64,000 bases of DNA from an uncultured Oscillospiraceae bacterium (GTDB taxonomy: Bacteria > Bacillota > Clostridia > Oscillospirales > Oscillospiraceae), in assembly GCA_947626785.1 (NCBI GenBank), contig CANQTO010000003.1:24135-88134 (forward strand). Direction: 5' to 3'. Shown here piece by piece: positions 51,172 to 58,681 of the stretch (its first letter is position 1; every line of letters starts with the position of its first letter). A program made the translations under genes and the position numbers. The notes under the pieces were generated by a model that saw only the letters and a list, made by a program, of their open reading frames with translations, was not told where the DNA came from and did no database searches.

Positions 51172-52734
51172 TTAGTTTTCCGGATCGTAGGGCTTGATCT
51201 TCCGGACCACGTCCAGGATGGTGCCGTCCCGGGCCTCCAGGACCGCGACCACCTTGTCCTCCCATTGCAGGTCGTCAGGCCGGCCCACCAGGCTGTAGGC
51301 CTTCTCCTTCAGACTCTCGATGCTCACGTGGGGGATGCCCGCCTTGTCCAGGCACTCCACCAGGTCGGGCCGCAGGGGGTTGACGGCGATGCCGTAGTCG
51401 GTGACCAGCACGTCCACGCAGTCGCCCGGGGTGGTGACCGTGACCACATGCTCGCAGACGGTGGCCATACGGCCCCGGGTCAGAGGCGTGACGATGATGC
51501 AGACCTTGCTGCCGGCCGCCGTGTCCGGGTGGCCGCCGGGGGCGCCGCGCAGGACGCCGTCGGAGCCGGTGAGCACGTTCACGTTGAAGCCGGTGTCGAT
51601 CTCCAGGGCCGCCAGGACCACGAAGTCCAGCTTGTTGACGAAAGCGCCCTTGTTGGCGGGGTTGGCGTACTGGGAGGCGCTCATCTCATAGTGGCCGGGG
51701 GTCTGGTTGATGGAGTTGACCGCGTCCAGGTCGAAGTCCTGCACGTCGATGACCTTGCCCACCTTGCCCTTCTTCAGCAGCTCCACCATGGGGCCGCAGA
51801 TGCCGCCGATGGCCCAGCCCATCTTGATGCCCCGCTCGTCCATGTACTGCTCCAAAAACAGGTTGGCAGCCAGGGAGGGGCCGCCCACGCCGGTCTGGAA
51901 CGAGAAGCCGTCCTTGAAGTACGGGGTGGCGGCGATGACCTTGGCCACGTTCTCGGCCATCATCAGGTCCCGGGGGTTCTGGCTGATGCGGGCCGCGGCG
52001 GAGGCGATCTTCTTGGGATTGCCAATGGAGTCCACCACCACGACCGCGTCCACGTCGATGGCCTCCACGGAGGCGGGCATGTTGGGGAAGTCCACCAGGC
52101 AGTCGGTGACGACCACCACATGGTCGGCGTATTTGGCGTCGGTCATGGCGTAGCCCATGCTGCCGCAGTTGGACTTGCCGCCGATGCCCCGGCAGTTGCC
52201 CACACAGTCGCTGGTGGGGGCGGCGATAAAGGCGATGTCGATATGGACCTCGCCCCCCTCGATGGCCCGGGGGCGGCCGCCGTGGCTGCGGATGATGGCG
52301 GGGGTCTTCAGCTTGCCGGCGGAGACCACCTCGCCCATGCGGCCCCGGATACCGGAGGTCTGGATGCCGACGACCTTGCCCTCTTCGATGTACTGGGCGA
52401 TGGGGTCATGGGCGTTGCCCAGACTGGAAGCGGCGATGGTCAGATCCTCCAGGCCCAGCTCCTCGATGGCGGCCTTCATGACCATGTTGACCACGAAGTC
52501 CCCGTCCCGGAGGTGGTGATGGAAGCTGAAAGTCATGCCGCTCTTGGCGCCGCACTGTTCCAGCGCTTCCTTCAGGCTGCCTACCAGCTTGCTCTCCTGG
52601 GGCTTTTCATAGCGGCGGGTCCTGGGGGCGGCCTTCTGGATGTACTTGCCGTCCATATAGTTCTTGCCCTGATAGACCTCCTTGCCGCCAGCAAGCAGGT
52701 ACTCGGGAATGTCTCTTCCTACAGCGTTTTTCAT
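51172..52734 (-). CDS. citF: Citrate lyase alpha subunit (citrate:acetyl-ACP transferase)
   Basis: Swaps the acetyl group on the carrier protein for citrate. The 520-residue protein begins MKNAVGRDIPEYLLAGGKEV and contains KSGMTFSFHHHLRDGDFVVN, GNCRGIGGKSNCGSMGYAMT and TGSDGVLRGAPGGHPDTAAG, all typical of CitF. The start overlaps the citE stop as ATGA. It is the third gene of citD-citE-citF-citM. Confidence 0.96.
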   Translation of the reverse strand: MKNAVGRDIPEYLLAGGKEVYQGKNYMDGKYIQKAAPRTRRYEKPQESKLVGSLKEALEQCGAKSGMTFSFHHHLRDGDFVVNMVMKAAIEELGLEDLTIAASSLGNAHDPIAQYIEEGKVVGIQTSGIRGRMGEVVSAGKLKTPAIIRSHGGRPRAIEGGEVHIDIAFIAAPTSDCVGNCRGIGGKSNCGSMGYAMTDAKYADHVVVVTDCLVDFPNMPASVEAIDVDAVVVVDSIGNPKKIASAAARISQNPRDLMMAENVAKVIAATPYFKDGFSFQTGVGGPSLAANLFLEQYMDERGIKMGWAIGGICGPMVELLKKGKVGKVIDVQDFDLDAVNSINQTPGHYEMSASQYANPANKGAFVNKLDFVVLAALEIDTGFNVNVLTGSDGVLRGAPGGHPDTAAGSKVCIIVTPLTRGRMATVCEHVVTVTTPGDCVDVLVTDYGIAVNPLRPDLVECLDKAGIPHVSIESLKEKAYSLVGRPDDLQWEDKVVAVLEARDGTILDVVRKIKPYDPEN

Positions 52735-53648
52735 TCTACCAAATCCCCCTCATACATTCCGCAGGCTTTCGCCAGTTTCAGCGTGCGCTCGGCCCCGGGG
52801 ATGAACGCGATGTCGATCATCTTGCCGTCCACGGTGAAGACGCCCACGCCGGCGGCGGACTGCTCCCGGTAGGCCCGGACGATCTTCTCCGCCTGGATCA
52901 CTTCCTTCTCCGTGGGGGCGAAGACCTGATGGACAAAGCGGATCTGCTTGGGGTTGATGAGGCTCTTGCCGTCAAAGCCCATGGCCTTGTTCTGGCGGAC
53001 CTCCGCCTCAAAGCCCTCGTTGTCGTCCAGGTCGGTGAACACGGTGTCGAAGCACTGGACGCCGGCGGCCCGGGCGGCGATGAGCATCTGCCCGCGGGCG
53101 GCCAGCATGTCCACGCCGTCGGGCTGGGGCTTGGTCTGCATGCACTTGCGGAAGTCGCCCCCGGAGATGGCCACGCCCAGCATCCGGTCGGAGGCGGCGC
53201 AGATCTCATAGGCGTTGAGGATGCCCTTGGGGCTCTCCAGAGCCGCCATCAGCAGCGTGCGGCCCACCTCCACGCCAAATTCCTTCTCGGCGGCCTCCAC
53301 GGCGGCCTCCACGGTCTTCACATCCTGTGCGCTCTCGCACTTGGCGATGCGGATGCCGTCGGCCCCGCCGGCCACGCACACCCGGATATCCTCCTGCCAG
53401 TGGGGGGTGTCCAGGCCGTTGATGCGGACGATGACCTCGGTATCGCCGTAATCGATGGTCTTCAGCGCGTGATACAGGGAGAAGCGGGCGGCGTCCTTCT
53501 GGTTCTCAGCCACCGCGTCCTCCAGGTCCAGCATGATGGAGTCACAGCCGTATATATAGGCGTCCTTGATCAGGCCCGGCTTCTGGGCGTTCATGAACAT
53601 CATGGTCCGGCGCAGCCGGAAGCGCTCCGGTTTGGGACGAGGGATCAT
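52731..53648 (-). CDS. citE: Citrate lyase beta subunit (citryl-ACP lyase)
   Basis: TIM-barrel enzyme of the HpcH/HpaI-CitE superfamily that splits citryl-ACP into acetyl-ACP and oxaloacetate. In the 305-residue protein RRTMMFMNAQKPGL, SIMLDLEDAVAENQKDAAR, EVIVRINGLDTPHW and ALESPKGILNAYEIC supply the metal- and phosphate-binding residues. The start is the ATG after GGGGAGGTG, overlapping the citD stop as ATGA. Confidence 0.95.
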   Translation of the reverse strand: MIPRPKPERFRLRRTMMFMNAQKPGLIKDAYIYGCDSIMLDLEDAVAENQKDAARFSLYHALKTIDYGDTEVIVRINGLDTPHWQEDIRVCVAGGADGIRIAKCESAQDVKTVEAAVEAAEKEFGVEVGRTLLMAALESPKGILNAYEICAASDRMLGVAISGGDFRKCMQTKPQPDGVDMLAARGQMLIAARAAGVQCFDTVFTDLDDNEGFEAEVRQNKAMGFDGKSLINPKQIRFVHQVFAPTEKEVIQAEKIVRAYREQSAAGVGVFTVDGKMIDIAFIPGAERTLKLAKACGMYEGDLVE

Positions 53649-53947
53649 CTCACGGCACCTCCCCACGGAATATTTGCCTCGGACTTGCCGCAGCTGCGGA
53701 ACACGGCGCACTCTACCCGCGCCTTCAGGGTGCAGTCCAGCGCGCCCTTGTCCACCACGGTGACCTTCGCGTCGGATACCTCCAGGCGCTCCAGGGTCTC
53801 CAGGACGGTAGCCTTGATCTGGCGGCCGTACTGGTTCATGACGCTGCTCTGCAGGTTCAGTTCGATCCCCGATGCGCCGGGCTCTACAGTGACCTGGGCG
53901 TCGCTGGATTCAAGGGTGCCGGCCATGGCCGGCTTGAGAATTTCCAT
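53645..53947 (-). CDS. citD: Citrate lyase gamma subunit (acyl carrier protein)
   Basis: A 100-residue carrier protein. The prosthetic group attaches to a serine in the N-terminal AGTLESSDAQVTVEP (Ser14 by comparison with Klebsiella). The C-terminal region VVDKGALDCTLKARVECAV is typical. GGAAGGA precedes the start. First gene of the citDEF-citM unit; its modifying enzyme CitXG is at 9678-11036. Confidence 0.94.
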   Translation of the reverse strand: MEILKPAMAGTLESSDAQVTVEPGASGIELNLQSSVMNQYGRQIKATVLETLERLEVSDAKVTVVDKGALDCTLKARVECAVFRSCGKSEANIPWGGAVR

Positions 53948-54036
53948 AAACGGTCCTTCCTTTCCTATGTATTTCGCTCTGCGAAAACTGCCGGGGTTTG
54001 GGAAATAAAGACAAAGTTTCCCTTTTAACGATATGA

Positions 54037-54064
54037 TTATTACATACGCGGGCTAATTACGCAA
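54037..54064 (-). promoter_or_regulatory. Possible promoter of citD-citE-citF-citM
   Basis: TTGCGT and TAATAA with a 16-base spacer on the minus strand, about 90 bases before citD. The match is modest. The leader (53948-54036) shows no recognised operator. Confidence 0.35.
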
Positions 54065-54067
54065 TAA

Positions 54068-54109
54068 AAAAAACAACGGCAGAGTGTAGAAAATCTGCCG
54101 CTGTTTTTT
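54068..54109 (-). terminator. Terminator of the metallo-hydrolase gene
   Basis: Sixteen-base arms with one mismatch (AAAAAACAACGGCAGA against TCTGCCGCTGTTTTTT) and a 10-base loop; on the minus strand the stem runs into a long U tract. Confidence 0.75.
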
Positions 54110-54147
54110 ATGAAATTTCTACAATAATTTGTTCCAATTTTTTCCTA

Positions 54148-54768
54148 TTATCCCTTCCGGACGGGACATTTGAGAACAGCGGTCATAGGTTCGGTGACGC
54201 CGTTCAGGTCCAGGACGTTGGAATCAAAACGCCGGACACGCTTGGCCAGGGCCAGAAAATCCTCCACCGGGGCGATCACGTCATAGCCGAAGCCCTCTCC
54301 CCGGTAGTGCATGGGGATCACCACGAAGGGGTCCAGCTTCTCCACCAGCTCCCAGGCCTGCCGGGCATCGATGGTGAAAAAGCCGCCCACGGGGATCATC
54401 AGCACGTCCACCCGGCCCAGGTTTTTGATCTGGGCGTCGGTGAGCATATGGCCCAGGTCCCCCAGGTGGAGGGCCCGGACGCCGTCCGCGTCCACCAGGG
54501 TGATCACGTTGTCTCCCCGCTTGGCCCCGCCCACGTCGTCATGGGCGGTGAGCATCCGCTGCAGGCCCACCACCGGGTCCAGGCCTGTCAGGGTCACGCC
54601 CTGGGGATAAAAGTGGTCCCTGTGCTCATGGCTGCATACCGTCAGGTCCGCCGCCAGCGGCGGCAGCTCCAGGCCGGGCACGCTGCCGGGGGCATAGGGG
54701 TCGAAAACGATCGAGCCGCCCTCCGTCTCCATCAGGAAGCAGGAATGGCCGTACCAGGTGAGTCTCAT
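54148..54768 (-). CDS. Metallo-beta-lactamase-fold hydrolase (UPF0173-like)
   Basis: A 206-residue protein of the UlaG/UPF0173-type branch of the MBL fold: WYGHSCFLMETEGGSIVFDP at the N-terminus, the metal motif CSHEHRDHFYP (HxHxDH), ALHLGDLGH and IPMHYRG. No substrate can be predicted. AAAGGAG precedes the start and a near-consensus promoter lies just upstream. It is transcribed toward citD but separated from it by a terminator. Confidence 0.85.
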   Translation of the reverse strand: MRLTWYGHSCFLMETEGGSIVFDPYAPGSVPGLELPPLAADLTVCSHEHRDHFYPQGVTLTGLDPVVGLQRMLTAHDDVGGAKRGDNVITLVDADGVRALHLGDLGHMLTDAQIKNLGRVDVLMIPVGGFFTIDARQAWELVEKLDPFVVIPMHYRGEGFGYDVIAPVEDFLALAKRVRRFDSNVLDLNGVTEPMTAVLKCPVRKG

Positions 54769-54802
54769 AGCAAACGCTCCTTTCCGCACTTTTCTTTTCC
54801 TG

Positions 54803-54831
54803 ATTATACCAAACACGGCCTTGTTATGCAA
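54803..54831 (-). promoter_or_regulatory. SigA-type promoter of the metallo-hydrolase gene
   Basis: TTGCAT and a perfect TATAAT with a 17-base spacer on the minus strand, 34 bases before the start. Confidence 0.72.
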
Positions 54832-54850
54832 GTTTTCAGATGTATTTCTC

Positions 54851-54879
54851 TTGACCCTTTCCGGCGAAAATGCTATTAT
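54851..54879 (+). promoter_or_regulatory. SigA-type promoter of the VanY-like gene
   Basis: TTGACC and TATTAT with a 17-base spacer, 45 bases before the start; divergent from the metallo-hydrolase promoter. Confidence 0.72.
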
Positions 54880-54924
54880 GCTAACAGCAAGTTTCCCATA
54901 AGCATGCAGCGGAGGAATGCCGTT

Positions 54925-55815
54925 ATGAAAACCAACCGCGTCGCCCGGGTCATCCTGGGCCTGATCGTGCTGATCCTGTTCGGGGTCTACTCCTATGTGA
55001 AGGCGTCCAACTCGCCCTTCAGCCAGGACGTGGACGACGGGACCGTCCTTTTGGAGGACGAGGAGCTGCCCGCCGCCCCGGAGGGGCAGCCTGTCCCCGA
55101 AGGGGAGGCGCCCGTCGGCGAGCCGGCCCAGGAGGCGGAGACGGAGGCCACGCCGGAGCCCACGGTGGATCCGGAGAGCCCCGCCGGCCGGGCCCAGGCT
55201 CTGGGCCTGCCCGCCCCGCCGGATATCGACATCAACAGCTGGGAGTATATTCTGGTGAACAAGACCCACGAGGTGGGCTCGGATTATGCCCCGCCGGAGA
55301 TCGTCAACGTCAGCTCCAGCCAGTGCCCCCAGGACTCCCGCATCGCCGACGCCCTCCAGAGCTTTGCCGACGGCTGCGCCGCCGAGGGGCTGCCGGTCTA
55401 CCTCTCCTCCGGCTACCGGAGCTATTATGAGCAGTCCCAGACCTTTAACGCCAAAGTGGCCAGCGTGGGCTATGACGCCGCGGCCAAGATCGTGAACCCT
55501 CCCGGCACCAGCGAGCACCAGACCGGCCTGTGCTGCGATATCACCGACGTGTACCGGAACCCCAAGGACCCGGACGTGCTGTCCCAGACGGAGACCTTCA
55601 AATGGCTGGAGGCCCACTGCACTGAGTACGGCTTCATCCTCCGCTATCCCAACGGCGAGGTGGCCATCACCGACGTGATCTATGAGCCTTGGCACTTCCG
55701 CTATGTGGGCACGGAGGCCGCGTCCTACATCATGGACAACGCCCTGACCTTAGAGGAGTTCGTGGCTCTCTACACCGGGGAGGAGGTCCCCGGGGCCGAA
55801 GCGCCGGCAGCCTAA
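54925..55815 (+). CDS. Membrane-anchored D,D-carboxypeptidase, VanY/M15B family
   Basis: A 296-residue protein: signal anchor at about 7-26, a Glu/Pro/Ala-rich spacer (about 35-95), then an M15B zinc peptidase domain. YLSSGYRSYYEQ, GTSEHQTGLCCDI (zinc ligands His and Asp of SxHxxGxxxD) and YEPWHFRYVG (catalytic Glu and zinc His) are complete. It should trim the terminal D-Ala from peptidoglycan stem peptides outside the membrane. Nothing nearby suggests glycopeptide resistance (no vanHAX), so a housekeeping or sporulation role is likely. GGAGG precedes the start. Confidence 0.9.
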   Translation: MKTNRVARVILGLIVLILFGVYSYVKASNSPFSQDVDDGTVLLEDEELPAAPEGQPVPEGEAPVGEPAQEAETEATPEPTVDPESPAGRAQALGLPAPPDIDINSWEYILVNKTHEVGSDYAPPEIVNVSSSQCPQDSRIADALQSFADGCAAEGLPVYLSSGYRSYYEQSQTFNAKVASVGYDAAAKIVNPPGTSEHQTGLCCDITDVYRNPKDPDVLSQTETFKWLEAHCTEYGFILRYPNGEVAITDVIYEPWHFRYVGTEAASYIMDNALTLEEFVALYTGEEVPGAEAPAA

Positions 55816-55836
55816 ACTGTTAAAAAAGAGCTAAAC

Positions 55837-55880
55837 GCCCGATGGCCGTTTTCGAGATGAAAACGGCCATCGGGCACTTT
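55837..55880. terminator. Shared terminator between the VanY-like gene and the galactokinase-like gene
   Basis: Perfect 17-base arms GCCCGATGGCCGTTTTC and complement with a 5-base loop, followed by a T-rich run; convergent stops on both sides. Confidence 0.85.
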
Positions 55881-55884
55881 GTTT

Positions 55885-56964
55885 TTATATCAGGCGGATC
55901 TCCCGGCAGGCGCCGGGGCCGAAGCTCTTGTCCATCTCCTGCCGGTAGGTGGGGAAATAGTCCGCCGGCATCAGCGCCTGAACGCAGCCGGCAAAGCCGC
56001 CGCCGTGGACCCGCCAGGCCCCCCGGCCCTCCAGCAGCCGGGCGCTCTGCTCCAGGCCCTGGGAGAGCTTCAGATCCCCCGTGGCGCTGGTCACGATGTT
56101 GTTCAGCAGCTCCTCCGAGGAGCGGCCGGACTCGTTCATCAGCCGGATATAGGTATTGGCGTCTCCGGCCTTCAGGGCGTCCCGCATCCGGGGCACCCGC
56201 TCGTTCTCGTTGAAGAAGTGCATGGCCCGGCGCACCGGCCGGTTGGAGGCGTCCCAGCCCCGGCTCCAGAACTGGATCGGGTCCACGTCCCCCAGGACCC
56301 CTTTGTCAAAGAGATTGGCGATATAGGTCATGTCCGCCGGGATGCGGGCATAGGAGGTGTCCAGGCCCGCGTGGCTGCCGCCGGTGTCCGTCAGGCACAG
56401 GGTCAGGCCCATGGCGGCGAAATCCGCCCGGATGGGCTCCAGCTCCCGGGTCCTGAAATCGGCGTAGACCGTGTGCCCCAGGGCGCAGACCATCTGCCCC
56501 ATCAGGCCGCAGGGCTTGCCGAAGTGCCGGTTCTCCGCGTGCTGGGCGGCCCGGGCCAGCACGATGGGCGGGATCTGCCCGCCGTTGAACAGCTCATTCA
56601 AGATCCGGGCGATCAGCACGGAGAAGGCGGCGGAGGAGCTGAGCCCCGCGCCCGCGGGCAGATCCCCCTTGACCGTGGCGTCAAAGCCGCCGATATGTAA
56701 GCCCAGATCGCTGAATTCCGCCAGCACGCCCCGCACCAAGGCCTGGGCCTGGCCGAATTCCGCCGTGCGCACCGCCAGCTGGTTCAAGCTTATCTCGATG
56801 GGGCTGTAGCCCTCCGAGCGGACCCGGACGGTGTTTTCCCCGTTTGCCTCGAAGCGGGCCCGGAGGCCCAGGTCGATAGCGGCCGCCAGGACCCGCCCGT
56901 TCTGGTGGTCGGTGTGGTTCCCGGCGAGCTCCGTCACGCCGGGGCTGAATAGATCCCTGATCAT
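55885..56964 (-). CDS. Galactokinase-family GHMP protein with altered active site
   Basis: A 359-residue protein with galactokinase layout: sugar motif GNHTDHQNG (15-23), ATP loop DLPAGAGLSSSAAF (101-114) and GGSHAGLDTSYARIP (195-209). Two residues expected in an active galactokinase are changed. The signature PGR-V-N-L reads PGVTEL, so the active-site Arg is Val10, and the catalytic-base block GLMDQ reads GLMGQ, so the Asp is Gly156. The protein also starts almost at the signature; the promoter lies only about 60 bases before this ATG, so a longer N-terminus is unlikely. No galT, galE or sugar transporter is adjacent. It may use another substrate or be regulatory. Confidence 0.8.
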   Translation of the reverse strand: MIRDLFSPGVTELAGNHTDHQNGRVLAAAIDLGLRARFEANGENTVRVRSEGYSPIEISLNQLAVRTAEFGQAQALVRGVLAEFSDLGLHIGGFDATVKGDLPAGAGLSSSAAFSVLIARILNELFNGGQIPPIVLARAAQHAENRHFGKPCGLMGQMVCALGHTVYADFRTRELEPIRADFAAMGLTLCLTDTGGSHAGLDTSYARIPADMTYIANLFDKGVLGDVDPIQFWSRGWDASNRPVRRAMHFFNENERVPRMRDALKAGDANTYIRLMNESGRSSEELLNNIVTSATGDLKLSQGLEQSARLLEGRGAWRVHGGGFAGCVQALMPADYFPTYRQEMDKSFGPGACREIRLI

Positions 56965-57024
56965 CCTTAGTCGTTCTCTCCCTCTCCCAATCAGCGGACG
57001 CTCCGATTCCTTTACGCGCAATTA

Positions 57025-57053
57025 ATAATAGCGAAAAAATTCAGCAAAGTCAA
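57025..57053 (-). promoter_or_regulatory. SigA-type promoter of the galactokinase-like gene
   Basis: TTGACT and TATTAT with a 17-base spacer on the minus strand. The predicted transcript starts near 57018, which rules out translation starts upstream of it. Confidence 0.7.
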
Positions 57054-57103
57054 CTGTTTGTGGTAAGAAAAAAGACAATAATTTAACACATCACACAAAA
57101 TTC

Positions 57104-57132
57104 TTGCCTTTTGCCAAGGCAAACACTATAAT
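57104..57132 (+). promoter_or_regulatory. Promoter of pncB with overlapping palindrome
   Basis: TTGCCT and a perfect TATAAT with a 17-base spacer. A perfect inverted repeat TTGCCTT-N5-AAGGCAA (57104-57122) covers the -35 and much of the spacer, a position suited to a repressor operator. It does not look like the NiaR site known from Bacillus. Confidence 0.65.
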
Positions 57133-57189
57133 AGATGCAAACCGCTTTCAGAATTTGAAGAAGCGGGGCCTTACAAAGGAGGTATGGAT

Positions 57190-58680
57190 ATGAAAAGCGC
57201 CAACGGGATCAATCTGACCATGCTGTGCGACTTCTATGAGCTGACCATGGGCAACGGCTATTTCACCTGCGGCATGGCCGACCGGATCACGTATTTTGAT
57301 GTGTTTTTCCGCAACGTCCCTGACGACGGGGGCTTCGCCATCGCCGCCGGGCTGGAGCAGGTAGTGGACTATGTGCAGAAGCTCCGCTTTGAGCCGGAGG
57401 ATATCGCCTATCTCCGGGGCCGGGGGATCTTCGACGAGGCCTTCCTCCGCTATCTGGAGGATTTCCGCTTCACCGGGGACATCTGGGCCGTGCCGGAGGG
57501 GACGCCCATCTTCCCCTATGAGCCCATCCTCACGGTCCGGGCCCCCGCTATCCAGGCCCAGCTGCTGGAGACCTATCTGCTGCTGGAGCTGAACCACCAG
57601 AGCCTGATCGCCACCAAGGCCAACCGCATCTGCCGGGCCGCCCAGGGGCGCACCGTGCTGGAGTTCGGCTCCCGCCGGGCCCAGGGCATCACCGGCGCCG
57701 TCACCGGCGCCCGGGCCGCCTTTATCGGCGGCTGCGGCGGCACGGCCTGCACCGTCTCCGACCAGATCTACGGCGTCCCCGCCGCGGGCACCATGGCCCA
57801 CTCCTGGGTCCAGATGTTCGACTCGGAGTACGAGGCCTTTGTGGCCTACTGCCGGGCCTATCCCACCAATGCGGTGCTGCTGGTGGACACTTATAACAGC
57901 CTCAAGTCCGGCATCCCCAACGCCATCCGGGCCTTCAACGAGGTGCTCAAGCCCCTGGGCATCACCAAGTGCGGCATCCGGCTGGACTCCGGGGACATGG
58001 CCTACCTGACCAGGAAGGCCCGGGTCATGCTGGACGAGGCCGGCTGGACCGGCTGCACCATCACCGTCTCCAACTCCCTGGACGAGCGGCTCATCACCGA
58101 GCTGCTGCTCCAGGGCGCCAAGATCGACTCCTTCGGCGTGGGCGAGCGGCTCATCACCTCCAAGAGCTCCCCGGTCTTCGGCGGCGTGTACAAGCTCTGC
58201 GCCGTGGAGGACGCGGAGGGGAAGCTGATCCCCAAGATCAAGGTCAGCGAGAACGTGGGGAAGATCACCAACCCCGGCTTCAAGAAGCTCTACCGCTTCT
58301 ATAACCAGGAGACGGGTATGGCCGTGGCGGACTATATCTGCCTGCGCCACGAGACCGTGGACGACAGCCAGCCCCTGGAGATCTGCGACCCGGTCTCCCG
58401 CTGGAAGCGCAAGAAGCTGGAGGACTTCCGGGCGGTGGAGCTGCAGGTCCCCATCTTCCAGAAGGGCGAGCTGGTCTACAAGCTGCCCAGCCTGAAGGAG
58501 ATCAAGACCTTCTGCGCCTACCAGGTGAGCACCCTGTGGCCGGAGGTCAAGCGCTTTGACTATCCCCATCAGTACTACGTGGACCTGTCCCCGGAGCTGA
58601 TGGCGCTGAAGGACGCCATGCTGGCCGAGCACGGCAAGCGGACCGTTCAGGATGAGCCCGCGGAAAAGGAGGGACGCTGA
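57190..58680 (+). CDS. pncB: Nicotinate phosphoribosyltransferase
   Basis: Converts nicotinate and PRPP to nicotinate mononucleotide in NAD salvage. The 496-residue protein has the N-terminal LTMLCDFYELTMGNGYF, EFGSRRAQGITGAVTGARAA and the catalytic-barrel block CGIRLDSGDMAYLTRKAR. The second of two near ATGs is taken as the start because AGGAGG lies seven bases before it and only one before the first. The aminotransferase gene begins one base after its stop. Confidence 0.94.
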   Translation: MKSANGINLTMLCDFYELTMGNGYFTCGMADRITYFDVFFRNVPDDGGFAIAAGLEQVVDYVQKLRFEPEDIAYLRGRGIFDEAFLRYLEDFRFTGDIWAVPEGTPIFPYEPILTVRAPAIQAQLLETYLLLELNHQSLIATKANRICRAAQGRTVLEFGSRRAQGITGAVTGARAAFIGGCGGTACTVSDQIYGVPAAGTMAHSWVQMFDSEYEAFVAYCRAYPTNAVLLVDTYNSLKSGIPNAIRAFNEVLKPLGITKCGIRLDSGDMAYLTRKARVMLDEAGWTGCTITVSNSLDERLITELLLQGAKIDSFGVGERLITSKSSPVFGGVYKLCAVEDAEGKLIPKIKVSENVGKITNPGFKKLYRFYNQETGMAVADYICLRHETVDDSQPLEICDPVSRWKRKKLEDFRAVELQVPIFQKGELVYKLPSLKEIKTFCAYQVSTLWPEVKRFDYPHQYYVDLSPELMALKDAMLAEHGKRTVQDEPAEKEGR

Positions 58681-58681
58681 G

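Noticed and set aside
53948..54064. CRE catabolite-repression site upstream of citD
   Set aside because: No sequence close to TGWAANCGNTNWCA was found; the AT-rich inverted stretch near 54030-54050 does not fit.
54925..55815. Glycopeptide-resistance locus suggested by a VanY-type protein
   Set aside because: No vanH, vanA/B, vanX, vanR or vanS homologue is nearby, and M15B carboxypeptidases are common housekeeping enzymes in Clostridia.
57091..57132. NiaR operator at pncB
   Set aside because: The palindrome TTGCCTT-N5-AAGGCAA does not fit the NiaR consensus as known from Bacillus, so it is reported only as an unassigned operator candidate.
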